This document shows positions 25,157-32,225 of a stretch of 64,000 bases of DNA, one piece after another (position 1 is the stretch's first letter; each line of letters starts with the position of its first letter). The translations under genes and the position numbers were made by a program. Source of the stretch: Eubacteriales bacterium (lineage in GTDB: Bacteria; Bacillota; Clostridia; Oscillospirales; Butyricicoccaceae); contig JAUNGZ010000003.1 in assembly GCA_030524205.1 (NCBI GenBank), positions 1 through 64,000 of the forward strand. The letters run 5' to 3'. The notes beneath the pieces are model-generated. The model searched no databases, was not told the origin of the DNA, and worked only from the letters and a program-made list of their open reading frames with translations.

Positions 25157-26467
25157 ATGGATTATCGGGAGATTCCGCTGCTCCGCACGGACAGCTATGC
25201 CAAAATTTTTTTATACAACACGCATGAGACGGTGGCCTGTGTGCCGCGGCACACCATCCGGATGCGCGATCCGGTCAAGCCCGAGCTGCTGCAGCAGGCG
25301 GTCGAGCAGGCGCTGATGCGCTTTCCGCACATGACGCTCGGCGTGGAGGCGACCGCGACCGATTACCGCTACCGCCGCATCGTGCTGCCTCCTGTCGTTC
25401 TGCCGTTTGACGGGGTGGAAAAACGCTACGCCATCGGTTCGTCGGACACGAACGGCTATCTGTTCCTCGTCGGCTACCGGGGCGACACGATTACCATGGA
25501 GTACCAGCACTCGATTTCGGACGGCCGCGGCTTCGAGGAGTTCATTCGCTGCGTGCTGTTTCAGTATTTGACGCTGTGCGGCCATCCGGTTGAAAACGAC
25601 GGCACGGTGCGCGGCATGGACACCCGCTGGTCGCCCGCGGAAAACGCGGACGGCTACGAGCAGCTTTCCGATCAGGAATTCTCCCCCGAGGGCATCTGGA
25701 AAAAGCCGGAGGCGGTGCATGCGTGGGAGCTGAGCAATATGGGCGACGCGCCCGAGATCGTTACAGAAATCACGTTTCCGTTCGCCGAGCTGCACGCTTA
25801 TGCCAAGTCCATCTCGGTCAGCCCGCTTTCGATCGTCGCGCCGCTGCTGATGCGCGCGTTTGACGAAAAATTCGGCAAGGGGGAGGATAAGCCGGTCATC
25901 GCGGAAATTCCGGTCGACCTGCGTCCGCTGCTGCCCACGCCGACGACGCGCTATTTCATCTGCTTCATCGACCTGCCGTATCTGCCCGCGTACCGGACGA
26001 TGGAGCTTCCCGAGGTGTTCCGCCAAACCAAGGCGTTTTTGAACGGCCAAATGGAGCGCGAGCAGCTTTTGTACCGCGCCAAGGCCGCGGCCGACCGCTG
26101 CACCGAGCTGCATGAGGCCGACATGCCGCTCGAGCAGAAATGCGCGGCGGCGCAGAAGGTGACGCGCGACTTTGTGCAGGAGGACAGCTTTCTGATCACC
26201 AACGTCGGCCGGTTCGTCATGCCGGAAAGCTGCATGCCGTACATCCTCGATTACGGCGCGGTCCTGCCCTGCGCGACGCAGCCGTTCGCGCTGCTGGTTT
26301 CCTCGTTCGGAGACCGCATGAAGCTGTCGCTTGCGCAGCGCGACCATGATCTGCAGGTTGTGGAAAGGCTCGAGGCCGGCCTGCGCTCGCTCGGCATCCA
26401 GCCCAGCCGCCGCAGCTATCCGTTTACCGTCACCCGGTACGACGGCCGGCTGTGCGGCATGGTGTAA
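25157..26467 (+). CDS. Condensation/acetyltransferase-like protein with HxxxDG motif
   Basis: 436 aa. An acyl-CoA-dependent acyltransferase fold of the condensation-domain/alcohol-acetyltransferase superfamily: first subdomain with the catalytic HSISDG at residues 118-123, and a second subdomain (about 230-430). No carrier-protein domain or NRPS neighbour. The ATG at 25157 follows GGGAGG; an out-of-frame ATG at 25152 is ignored. Homologues are common in Clostridia, often annotated simply as acetyltransferase. Substrate unknown. Confidence 0.7.
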   Translation: MDYREIPLLRTDSYAKIFLYNTHETVACVPRHTIRMRDPVKPELLQQAVEQALMRFPHMTLGVEATATDYRYRRIVLPPVVLPFDGVEKRYAIGSSDTNGYLFLVGYRGDTITMEYQHSISDGRGFEEFIRCVLFQYLTLCGHPVENDGTVRGMDTRWSPAENADGYEQLSDQEFSPEGIWKKPEAVHAWELSNMGDAPEIVTEITFPFAELHAYAKSISVSPLSIVAPLLMRAFDEKFGKGEDKPVIAEIPVDLRPLLPTPTTRYFICFIDLPYLPAYRTMELPEVFRQTKAFLNGQMEREQLLYRAKAAADRCTELHEADMPLEQKCAAAQKVTRDFVQEDSFLITNVGRFVMPESCMPYILDYGAVLPCATQPFALLVSSFGDRMKLSLAQRDHDLQVVERLEAGLRSLGIQPSRRSYPFTVTRYDGRLCGMV

Positions 26468-26477
26468 ACGCATCATG

Positions 26478-26510
26478 AGGAAGGGAAGCTTACGGCTCCC
26501 TTCCTTTTTC
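26478..26510 (+). terminator. Terminator
   Basis: Stem AGGAAGGGA / TCCCTTCCT (26478-26486, 26497-26505) with loop helix and T5. Confidence 0.8.
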
Positions 26511-26533
26511 TTTTGCCTTCGGGCAAACACCCT

Positions 26534-26562
26534 TTGCGGCTGGGGACACGTTATGCTATAAT
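26534..26562 (+). promoter_or_regulatory. Promoter of the DnaD/helicase-loader operon
   Basis: TTGCGG (26534-26539), 17 nt, TATAAT (26557-26562). Confidence 0.55.
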
Positions 26563-26597
26563 AAATCATCATCCCATTTGGAAAGGACGGCGAAACG

Positions 26598-27545
26598 ATG
26601 CCTCCCACCTCTGTGCTGCTGCCCGAGGGCGAGCTGCGCGTCGCGCGCTGCGATATGCTGGACAAGCTGATCGCGGTAGGCGACGGAGACGCGGCGCTGC
26701 TTTACCTATATATCCTGCGCCACGGCGACAGCGCCGGGGATCAGACCGTCGCGCGCGCGCTGCATTTGACAAAAGAGCGCTACGAGCGCGCCGTATTTAC
26801 GCTTAATAATCTGACCGCGCCCGCGGCGCCCTCCGAAGCGGAGCGGCCCGCCGACGCGCCGCAGTATACCGCGGACGAGCTGCGCCGCGCGCGCGTGGAC
26901 GACCATAAATTTGCCGCCGTCTGCCAAAGTGCGGAGGAGACGCTCGGCCGCACGCTGACCGAGGGCCAGCTTCGCTGTCTGCTGACCGCGTACGATCATT
27001 TGGGCTTGTCCGCCGGGGCGATCATCGAGCTGTTGGCGTACCTGAAAAAGGAAAAGGGCGCCGTGCGTCTGTCCGACATCCGGCGGGAGACCAACCAATG
27101 GGCGGACATGGGCATCTGCTCGGCGCAGGACGCGCAGGACTACCTCGCCCGCCGCGCGGACGAGAAACCGCTGAGCGAGGCGGTTTACAAGGCGCTTTCG
27201 GCCGATCCCGCGCAGCCCGCGCCCAAGGAGCAGCGCGTGTGCCGGTTCGCGCTGTCGCACGGCTTCCCGCCCGAGGCGGTCGCTCTCGCGGTCAAACGGA
27301 CGGACAAGCAGCAGGGGCATAAAAGCCTCGACTACACGCTCGGCATCCTGCGCAGATGGGACGAGAGCGGAGTACATACCGTCAGTGAGATCACCGCGCT
27401 CGAGCCGGAAACGCGCGCCGGCAAGGCCGCCGTCGGCAAAACGGCGCCCGCCCAGCCGACCGACCCGGCAACGCTGGCCGCATGGGAGCAGGACTGGCTG
27501 GAGCAGTCGCGGGAGATTCAGCGCAGAAGGCAGGAGGCAAAGTAG
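26598..27545 (+). CDS. DnaD-domain replication initiation protein
   Basis: 315 aa. N-terminal winged-helix-like region (15-75) and two DnaB2/DnaD-type helical domains (about 105-180 and 195-265; second with YTLGILRRWDESG, a YxxxIxxxW-like signature). In Firmicutes these proteins remodel origin DNA and help load the helicase. Only 3 nt separate it from the AAA+ helicase loader gene, which fits a primosomal pair (DnaD/DnaB with DnaI/DnaC). Confidence 0.88.
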   Translation: MPPTSVLLPEGELRVARCDMLDKLIAVGDGDAALLYLYILRHGDSAGDQTVARALHLTKERYERAVFTLNNLTAPAAPSEAERPADAPQYTADELRRARVDDHKFAAVCQSAEETLGRTLTEGQLRCLLTAYDHLGLSAGAIIELLAYLKKEKGAVRLSDIRRETNQWADMGICSAQDAQDYLARRADEKPLSEAVYKALSADPAQPAPKEQRVCRFALSHGFPPEAVALAVKRTDKQQGHKSLDYTLGILRRWDESGVHTVSEITALEPETRAGKAAVGKTAPAQPTDPATLAAWEQDWLEQSREIQRRRQEAK

Positions 27546-27548
27546 AAA

Positions 27549-28544
27549 ATGTCATACGATAAGAAAATCCTCGCCGCCGCCCGCCGCGAGCTGGAGCGCG
27601 ACCGCGCCGCGCGCGGCGACGAGCTGGACGCGCGCCGCAAAAGCGTGTACGAGCGGCAGCCGCGCATCCGTGCGATCGACCGCGAGCTGTCGACGACCGC
27701 CGCCGCCGTTTTGAAAACAGCGCTCGAGTCGGGCGGCGACCCGACCGCAGCCATCGAACGGCTGCGCGACCGCAACCTCGGCTTGCAGGACGAGCGCGCC
27801 GCGCTGCTGCGCGAAATGAACCTGCCAGCCGATTACCTGACCGACCGGCCGCTTTGTGAAAAATGCGGCGACTCCGGTTACGTCGGCGGCGGCGCGCTGT
27901 GCGAGTGCGTCAAAACGCGGTACGCGCGGCTGCTCAAGGAGCAGCTTTCGGCTGTGCTGCCGATCGCGGATCAGAATTTCGCCTCGTTCCGGATGGATTA
28001 CTATTCGTCCCGGCCGGACGCGCGTCTCGGGCTGTCGCCGCGGGAGAATATGGAAAACAACCTGTTCCTGTGCCGCGAATACGCCGCGAAATTCGGTCCG
28101 GCTTCGCCCAACCTGCTGCTGCACGGCTCGACCGGGCTGGGCAAGACCTTTTTATCCACCTGCATCGCGGAGGCGGTGAGCGAGCGCGGGTTTTCGGTGG
28201 CCTACGACACCGCGATCAACATCGTCGCCGCGTACGAGACGATCAAGTTCGGCAGCGGGGACGGGCAGGCCGCCGCCGAGCGCGCCGCGCGGTATGAGCG
28301 CGCCGACCTGCTGATCATCGACGATATGGGCACCGAAATGGGCACGGCGTTTACGGTTTCCGCGCTGTACAACCTGATCAACAACCGGCTGATGGCAAAG
28401 CGGCCGATGATCGTCAACACCAACCTGCCGCCCGAAACGCTGTCGGAAAAGTATTCGCCCGCCGTCGCCTCGCGCCTTTTGGGCGAATTTATGCCGCTGC
28501 GCTTCTTCGGGGACGATATCCGGCTGATGAAAAAAAGAATGTAA
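27549..28544 (+). CDS. DnaC/DnaI-like AAA+ helicase loader
   Basis: 331 aa. An N-terminal helical region with a zinc-type Cys cluster (CEKCGDSGYVGGGALCEC, near residues 101-118) is followed by an AAA+ core with Walker A STGLGKTF (about 194-201), Walker B LLIIDDMG and the C-terminal arginine region SRLLGEF. Cys clusters of this kind characterise DnaI-type loaders. Encoded immediately after the DnaD gene. Expected to load the replicative helicase DnaB/DnaC at the origin. Confidence 0.9.
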   Translation: MSYDKKILAAARRELERDRAARGDELDARRKSVYERQPRIRAIDRELSTTAAAVLKTALESGGDPTAAIERLRDRNLGLQDERAALLREMNLPADYLTDRPLCEKCGDSGYVGGGALCECVKTRYARLLKEQLSAVLPIADQNFASFRMDYYSSRPDARLGLSPRENMENNLFLCREYAAKFGPASPNLLLHGSTGLGKTFLSTCIAEAVSERGFSVAYDTAINIVAAYETIKFGSGDGQAAAERAARYERADLLIIDDMGTEMGTAFTVSALYNLINNRLMAKRPMIVNTNLPPETLSEKYSPAVASRLLGEFMPLRFFGDDIRLMKKRM

Positions 28545-28552
28545 ACAATTCT

Positions 28553-28606
28553 TTCACAACGCGTTTAAAATTTATTCACACATTGGGCGGGCAAAGGCGG
28601 TATACT
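28553..28606 (+). promoter_or_regulatory. Promoter of sRNA 1 with triple 11-bp-phased box
   Basis: Direct repeats TTCACA (28553), TTTAAA (28564) and TTCACA (28575) are spaced exactly 11 bp, then 20 nt, then TATACT (28601-28606). There is no normal -35 at 17 nt, so an activator of the OmpR/PhoB family is expected. Confidence 0.75.
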
Positions 28607-28612
28607 TAGGAT

Positions 28613-28748
28613 GTCGATAAGGGAAGCCGCAATCCCGAGTCGATAAGCAGCCTACCGATCTTTTATTTCTCTTTTACCCCCCTTTATTTTGTGAAATGAC
28701 GAAAAGGCCCCGGTTCCGTTCCCCCACGGATCCGGGGCCTTTTCCCGT
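28613..28748 (+). ncRNA. Tandem small RNA 1 of 3
   Basis: About 135 nt from the predicted start to a rho-independent terminator (28701-28744). The 5' part folds as outer TCGA/TCGA (28614-28617, 28640-28643) around GGGA/TCCC (28621-28636). A pyrimidine-rich single-stranded tract follows with CCCCCC (28677-28682). The terminator loop also exposes CCCCC. No start codon with a ribosome site. The C-rich exposed segments are typical of sRNAs that pair with Shine-Dalgarno sequences. Near-identical to copy 3 over about 70 nt. Confidence 0.8.
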
Positions 28749-28770
28749 CCTGCGCGGTTGTTAAAAATCT

Positions 28771-28824
28771 TTCACAGGCTGTTAAAAGGCTGTTCACACA
28801 TTGGGCGGCAAACGGCGGTATACT
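28771..28824 (+). promoter_or_regulatory. Promoter of sRNA 2 with triple 11-bp-phased box
   Basis: TTCACA (28771), TTAAAA (28782), TTCACA (28793), 20 nt, TATACT (28819-28824): spacing identical to the promoters of copies 1 and 3. Confidence 0.75.
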
Positions 28825-28830
28825 GTGATT

Positions 28831-28978
28831 GTCAACAGGGGAACAGCTCTTCTCCGCGTTGATTCTCATAACACCTATTTCTTCCCCCTTTCTTACATCT
28901 TTTTTTCACCCTCTTTTTCATTTTCAAAAACGGCATGCGCCCTGCTTCCGTCCCCCCGCGGAAGCAGGGCGTTTCCGT
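28831..28978 (+). ncRNA. Tandem small RNA 2 of 3
   Basis: About 145 nt. Same architecture, diverged sequence: outer stem TCAAC/GTTGA (28832-28836, 28858-28862), inner GGGGA/TCTCC, a pyrimidine tract with CCCCC (28884-28888), and a 12-bp terminator stem (28939-28970) with loop TCCCCCCG. The outer stem differs from copy 3 by a compensatory pair change (A-T for G-C). Confidence 0.78.
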
Positions 28979-29023
28979 TTGCCGGATGCCGGCGGCGGTT
29001 TTTGTCCGAAACGCAACAAATCT

Positions 29024-29077
29024 TTCACAGCATGTTCAAAATCTATTCACACATTCGGCGCGGGCGGGCGTTATACT
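29024..29077 (+). promoter_or_regulatory. Promoter of sRNA 3 with triple 11-bp-phased box
   Basis: TTCACA (29024), TTCAAA (29035), TTCACA (29046), 20 nt, TATACT (29072-29077). Confidence 0.75.
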
Positions 29078-29083
29078 GAATAC

Positions 29084-29227
29084 GTCAGCAAGGGAAGCCG
29101 CAATCCCGCAGCTGAACAGTCTACCGATCTTTTTATTTCTCTTTTACCCCCCTTTTTTCAAATCTGTGTAGTGAACCGGCAAAGCGCCGCCGCTTCGTTT
29201 CCCCCAACGAAGCGGCGGCGCTTTCCA
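29084..29227 (+). ncRNA. Tandem small RNA 3 of 3
   Basis: About 140 nt. Outer stem TCAGC/GCTGA (29085-29089, 29111-29115), inner GGGA/TCCC with the 19-nt stretch AAGGGAAGCCGCAATCCCG identical to copy 1, a pyrimidine tract with CCCCCC (29147-29152), and a 17-bp terminator stem (29181-29224) with loop TTTCCCCCAA. Ends just before the gene at 29274. Confidence 0.8.
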
Positions 29228-29273
29228 TTTGTCCCGAAACAGGGTATACTGTAGCAAAAGGAGGTTTTACCCG

Positions 29274-30197
29274 ATGGCAAAACGACTGCTTTCCTGCGCG
29301 GCGAGCGATATGGCCGGAATGGACCGCGCCGCGCTGCTGCAAGCGATTGCGAACAGCGAAGGGCGCGTGCTGGCCTGCGAAACGATCGGAACGGTGCAGC
29401 CCATGCTGGGCGATGTGACCAACGCCGAGTTCGCGGCCTCGCAGGGCGCCGATCTGCTGCTGCTTAACCTGTTCGATGTGCGGCGGCCGCAGATCAACGC
29501 GCTGCCGCCCTGCGCGCCCGAGGATACGGTGCGCGTGCTCAAAAAGCTGACCGGCCGCCCGGTCGGCGTCAATTTGGAGCCGGTAAACCGGCCGAGCGAG
29601 GTCGACGGCGACCCGCTGTGGGCGCTGAGCGAGGGCCGCCGCGCGACGGTCGAAAACGCCGTGCGCGCGGCCGACATGGGCGTGGACTTTCTGCTGCTCA
29701 CCGGCAACCCCGGCATCGGCGTGTCAAACGACGCGATCACGGACACGCTGCGCGCGTTTCGGGACGCGGTTGGCGGACGCGTTGTGCTGTGCGCGGGCAA
29801 GATGCACGCCGCGGGCGTGCCGAGCGAGGGCGGGACGCATATCCTGACCGAGGCTGACGTAGACGCGTTTCTGGACGCGGGGGCGGACGTTATCCTGCTG
29901 CCCGCTCCGGGCACGGTGCCCGGTATTACCACCGAGTACGCGCGCGGGCTGATCGAGCGCGCGCACGCGCGAAACAAGCTTGCGATGACGGCTGTTGGCA
30001 CCTCGCAGGAGGGCGCTGACACGGACACCATCCGGCGCATCGCGCTTGCCTGCAAAATGGCGGGCGCGGACATCCATCATCTGGGCGACGCGGGCTACGC
30101 GGGCATGGCGCTGCCGGAAAATATCTTCGCGTACTCGGTCGCGATCCGGGGCGTGCGGCATACCTACCACCGCATGGCGCAGTCGGTCAACCGGTGA
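29274..30197 (+). CDS. TIM-barrel-like protein of unassigned function (DUF7916-like)
   Basis: 307 aa, soluble. Alternating beta-strand and Gly-rich loops (FLLLTGNPGIGVSND, VVLCAGKMHAAG, ADVILLPAPGTVPG, GADIHHLGDAGYAG) suggest an (alpha/beta)8 barrel of phosphate- or carboxylate-binding type. Homologues in Clostridia have been labelled variously, including as haloacid-dehalogenase-like, without experimental basis that I know of. The start is chosen at 29274, 8 nt after AAAGGAGG. Single gene bounded by the sRNA cluster and a terminator. Confidence 0.65.
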   Translation: MAKRLLSCAASDMAGMDRAALLQAIANSEGRVLACETIGTVQPMLGDVTNAEFAASQGADLLLLNLFDVRRPQINALPPCAPEDTVRVLKKLTGRPVGVNLEPVNRPSEVDGDPLWALSEGRRATVENAVRAADMGVDFLLLTGNPGIGVSNDAITDTLRAFRDAVGGRVVLCAGKMHAAGVPSEGGTHILTEADVDAFLDAGADVILLPAPGTVPGITTEYARGLIERAHARNKLAMTAVGTSQEGADTDTIRRIALACKMAGADIHHLGDAGYAGMALPENIFAYSVAIRGVRHTYHRMAQSVNR

Positions 30198-30207
30198 CGG
30201 CCGCGCA

Positions 30208-30238
30208 AAAGGGAGAAACCGTTTCGGTTTCTCCCTTT
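30208..30238. terminator. Bidirectional terminator
   Basis: 14-bp perfect stem AAAGGGAGAAACCG / CGGTTTCTCCCTTT with loop TTT between convergent genes. Confidence 0.9.
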
Positions 30239-30240
30239 CT

Positions 30241-30744
30241 TTACCGTTTGGTCGGCACGATCACGCCGCAGGCGAGCTTGTCGCCCGCGTTTCCCGACGG
30301 CTGGGTGGTGAAGTCGTCCGGCCGCGCGTGGACGACCACCGTCCGGCCGACAACGTCGGCCACGCGGAAGCGATCGGTCAGCACGGCCATCCAAGCAAAG
30401 CCGGTCAGGTCGGCAAACAGCGGCGGCAGGTCGCCTGCGTGATAGGGATGCGGACAGCCGCCGGGGTTGAAGTGCGCGCCCGCGTTCGCGAACGGATCGG
30501 ACGCGGTGCCCGTGCAGGAGGCGCCCTCGTGCACGTGCAGCGCGAAAATCGGCTGCGCGCACGCCATGCGCGTGACGGGCAGGCCGCGCACGGCCGCCGT
30601 CACCAGCACGCCCTGCGGCGTTTGATAAAACGAAACCGTGCCCTCGATGCGCCGTCCGCGCGGCGCGCCGGCGAGCACCGCCGCCGCGTCCGGCAGGCTG
30701 TTTTGGATAACAGATGCGAAATACTGCGAGTTTGTTTGATTCAT
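30241..30744 (-). CDS. Cu/Zn superoxide dismutase family protein
   Basis: 167 aa, no signal peptide. The metal ligands of SOD1/SodC can all be placed: HVH (first two Cu His), GAHFNP (bridging His), CPHPYH and HAGD (Zn His, His, Asp), and VVVHARPDD (fourth Cu His). The disulfide Cys pair is present (EGASC and ACGVI). The active-site Arg of GNAGxRLACGV is Lys here (GNAGDKLACGV), which in known enzymes lowers superoxide attraction. Cytoplasmic Cu/Zn SOD is unusual in an anaerobe; activity is not certain. Confidence 0.88.
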   Translation of the reverse strand: MNQTNSQYFASVIQNSLPDAAAVLAGAPRGRRIEGTVSFYQTPQGVLVTAAVRGLPVTRMACAQPIFALHVHEGASCTGTASDPFANAGAHFNPGGCPHPYHAGDLPPLFADLTGFAWMAVLTDRFRVADVVGRTVVVHARPDDFTTQPSGNAGDKLACGVIVPTKR

Positions 30745-30788
30745 GGTCGATTCCCTCCATAAACCAGCTTATGCGGCGGGAATTGTTC

Positions 30789-30817
30789 TTGATAAAGCCG
30801 GGGCGATGCGGTATACT
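30789..30817 (+). promoter_or_regulatory. Promoter of the Mrp operon
   Basis: TTGATA (30789-30794), 17 nt, TATACT (30812-30817). Confidence 0.7.
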
Positions 30818-30857
30818 AAAAAATAGGCAAGAAACGATATGTTAGGAGTTGTTTGAT

Positions 30858-31676
30858 ATGGGTTGTTCGCATAACTGCGAATCCTGCTCGTCGAACTGCG
30901 GCGGCGAAAAAAGCCTGAAGGTCGCGGCCAATCCGGCGGCGTCTGTGAAAAAAGTAATCGGCGTCGTGTCCGGCAAGGGCGGCGTGGGCAAAAGCCTGCT
31001 CACCTCGATGCTCGCGGTCGGCATGACGCGCAGAGGCTATTCCTGCGGTATTTTGGACGCAGACATCACCGGCCCGTCCATTCCCAAGACCTTTGGCGTG
31101 CACGGACATCTGGAGGGCTGCGAGGAGGGCATCCTGCCCGCGCGCAGCGAGGGCGGCGTGCAGATGATCTCGATCAACCTCGTGCTGCCGAACGAGGACG
31201 ACCCGGTGATATACCGCGGCCCGATCGTGGCCGAAACCGTCAAGCAGTTTTGGTCGGACGTGGTTTGGGACGATGTGGATTTCCTGTTCGTCGATATGCC
31301 GCCCGGCACGGGCGACGTGCCGCTGACGGTGTTCCAGTCCCTGCCGGTGGACGGCATTCTGGTCGTCACCTCGCCGCAGGATCTGGTTTCGATGATCGTC
31401 GGCAAGGCGGTTAAAATGGCAAAGATGATGGATATTCCGGTTGTCGGCGTGGTCGAGAATTACAGCTATCTCGCCTGCCCGGACTGCGGAAAGCATATCG
31501 CCGTGTTCGGCGAAAGCAAGGTCGACGAGGTCGCCGCGCATTACGAGCTTCCGGTGCTGGCCAAGCTGCCCATTGACCCGGCGCTCGCCGCCGCGGTGGA
31601 CGCCGGCAAGATCGAGGACGCCAAGCTGCCGGACGCGCTTTCGGGCGCGCTCGCGGCGGTGGAGGAACTGCGATGA
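30858..31676 (+). CDS. Mrp/NBP35-family Fe-S carrier ATPase
   Basis: 272-aa P-loop NTPase that binds and transfers [4Fe-4S] clusters. Deviant Walker A SGKGGVGKS at residues 38-46, DMPPGTGD switch, and the C-terminal CPDCG (CxxC) that bridges a cluster across the dimer. An N-terminal Cys-rich extension (CSHNCESCSSNC, residues 3-14) adds a four-Cys site similar to Nbp35. ATG 9 nt after AGGAG. Overlaps the following NifX-like gene by 4 nt, suggesting a joint role in cluster handling. Confidence 0.93.
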   Translation: MGCSHNCESCSSNCGGEKSLKVAANPAASVKKVIGVVSGKGGVGKSLLTSMLAVGMTRRGYSCGILDADITGPSIPKTFGVHGHLEGCEEGILPARSEGGVQMISINLVLPNEDDPVIYRGPIVAETVKQFWSDVVWDDVDFLFVDMPPGTGDVPLTVFQSLPVDGILVVTSPQDLVSMIVGKAVKMAKMMDIPVVGVVENYSYLACPDCGKHIAVFGESKVDEVAAHYELPVLAKLPIDPALAAAVDAGKIEDAKLPDALSGALAAVEELR

Positions 31677-32104
31677 ACATCGGTGTTGCATATGACAACG
31701 GCGCGGTTGCCAAAAATCTGGGCGACTGCCGCGATTTTTTGATCGTTTCGACCGAGGGACGCACCCCGACGGGCAAGCGTCTGGCCTCGTCGCCCGGCGC
31801 GGGCACGACCGATATGATCAAAATGATGAGTCTGGAAAAGATCGACGTGCTGATCTGCGGCGCGCTCGGTCTGGGCGCGCGCAACGCGCTGGAAATGATC
31901 GGCATTCTGCTGGTGCCGGGCTGCGAAGGCTCGGCGGAGGAGGCCGTGGCCAAGTTTTTGGTCGGCGAGAAGCAGGGCGATCCGACGCTGCTGGAGATCG
32001 GCCGCGAGGAGGATCCGGACGACCCCATGTCCTGCATGCACGACTGCGCGAAATGCGCGGGCTGCGGGCCGATTGAGATTCTCAAGAAAATACCGGAAGC
32101 GTAA
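31673..32104 (+). CDS. NifX/NafY-type (dinitrogenase Fe-Mo cofactor biosynthesis domain) protein
   Basis: 143 aa. Residues 1-105 form the NifB/NifX-like RNase H-type fold (MNIGVAYDNGAVAKNLGDC, then ICGALGLGARNALE) that binds metal clusters. The C-terminal tail has CMHDCAKCAGCG, a four-Cys cluster with the same spacing logic as the N-terminus of the neighbouring Mrp protein. No nitrogenase genes in view, so a general Fe-S or metal-cluster carrier role is more likely. Overlaps mrp by 4 nt. Confidence 0.85.
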   Translation: MNIGVAYDNGAVAKNLGDCRDFLIVSTEGRTPTGKRLASSPGAGTTDMIKMMSLEKIDVLICGALGLGARNALEMIGILLVPGCEGSAEEAVAKFLVGEKQGDPTLLEIGREEDPDDPMSCMHDCAKCAGCGPIEILKKIPEA

Positions 32105-32118
32105 AAATACGTCAGAAC

Positions 32119-32192
32119 GCCGTCCCGCGCGGGACGGCAAAAGGGTTTATAGCAGCAAAGCCCCCGCCGATATTCGGCGGGGGCTTTGCTGC
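32119..32192. terminator. Two hairpins between convergent genes
   Basis: GCCGTCCC-GCGC-GGGACGGC (32119-32138), then a 19-bp perfect stem (32152-32170 / 32174-32192, loop TAT). They act as terminators for the Fe-S operon and for cstA from the other side, although T-tracts are weak. Confidence 0.7.
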
Positions 32193-32225
32193 TTCGTATA
32201 GATAAGGACCGCTCTGGTGCGGCTG

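Noticed and set aside
28613..29227. 6S RNA, tracrRNA or riboswitch as explanation of the tandem units
   Set aside because: No long rod with central bubble (6S), no cas genes, and each unit ends at its own terminator well before the next gene. Three promoters argue for separate sRNAs.
31673..32104. Nitrogen-fixation function for the NifX-like gene
   Set aside because: No nif genes nearby; this domain is widespread in non-fixers, and the Mrp partner points to general Fe-S handling.
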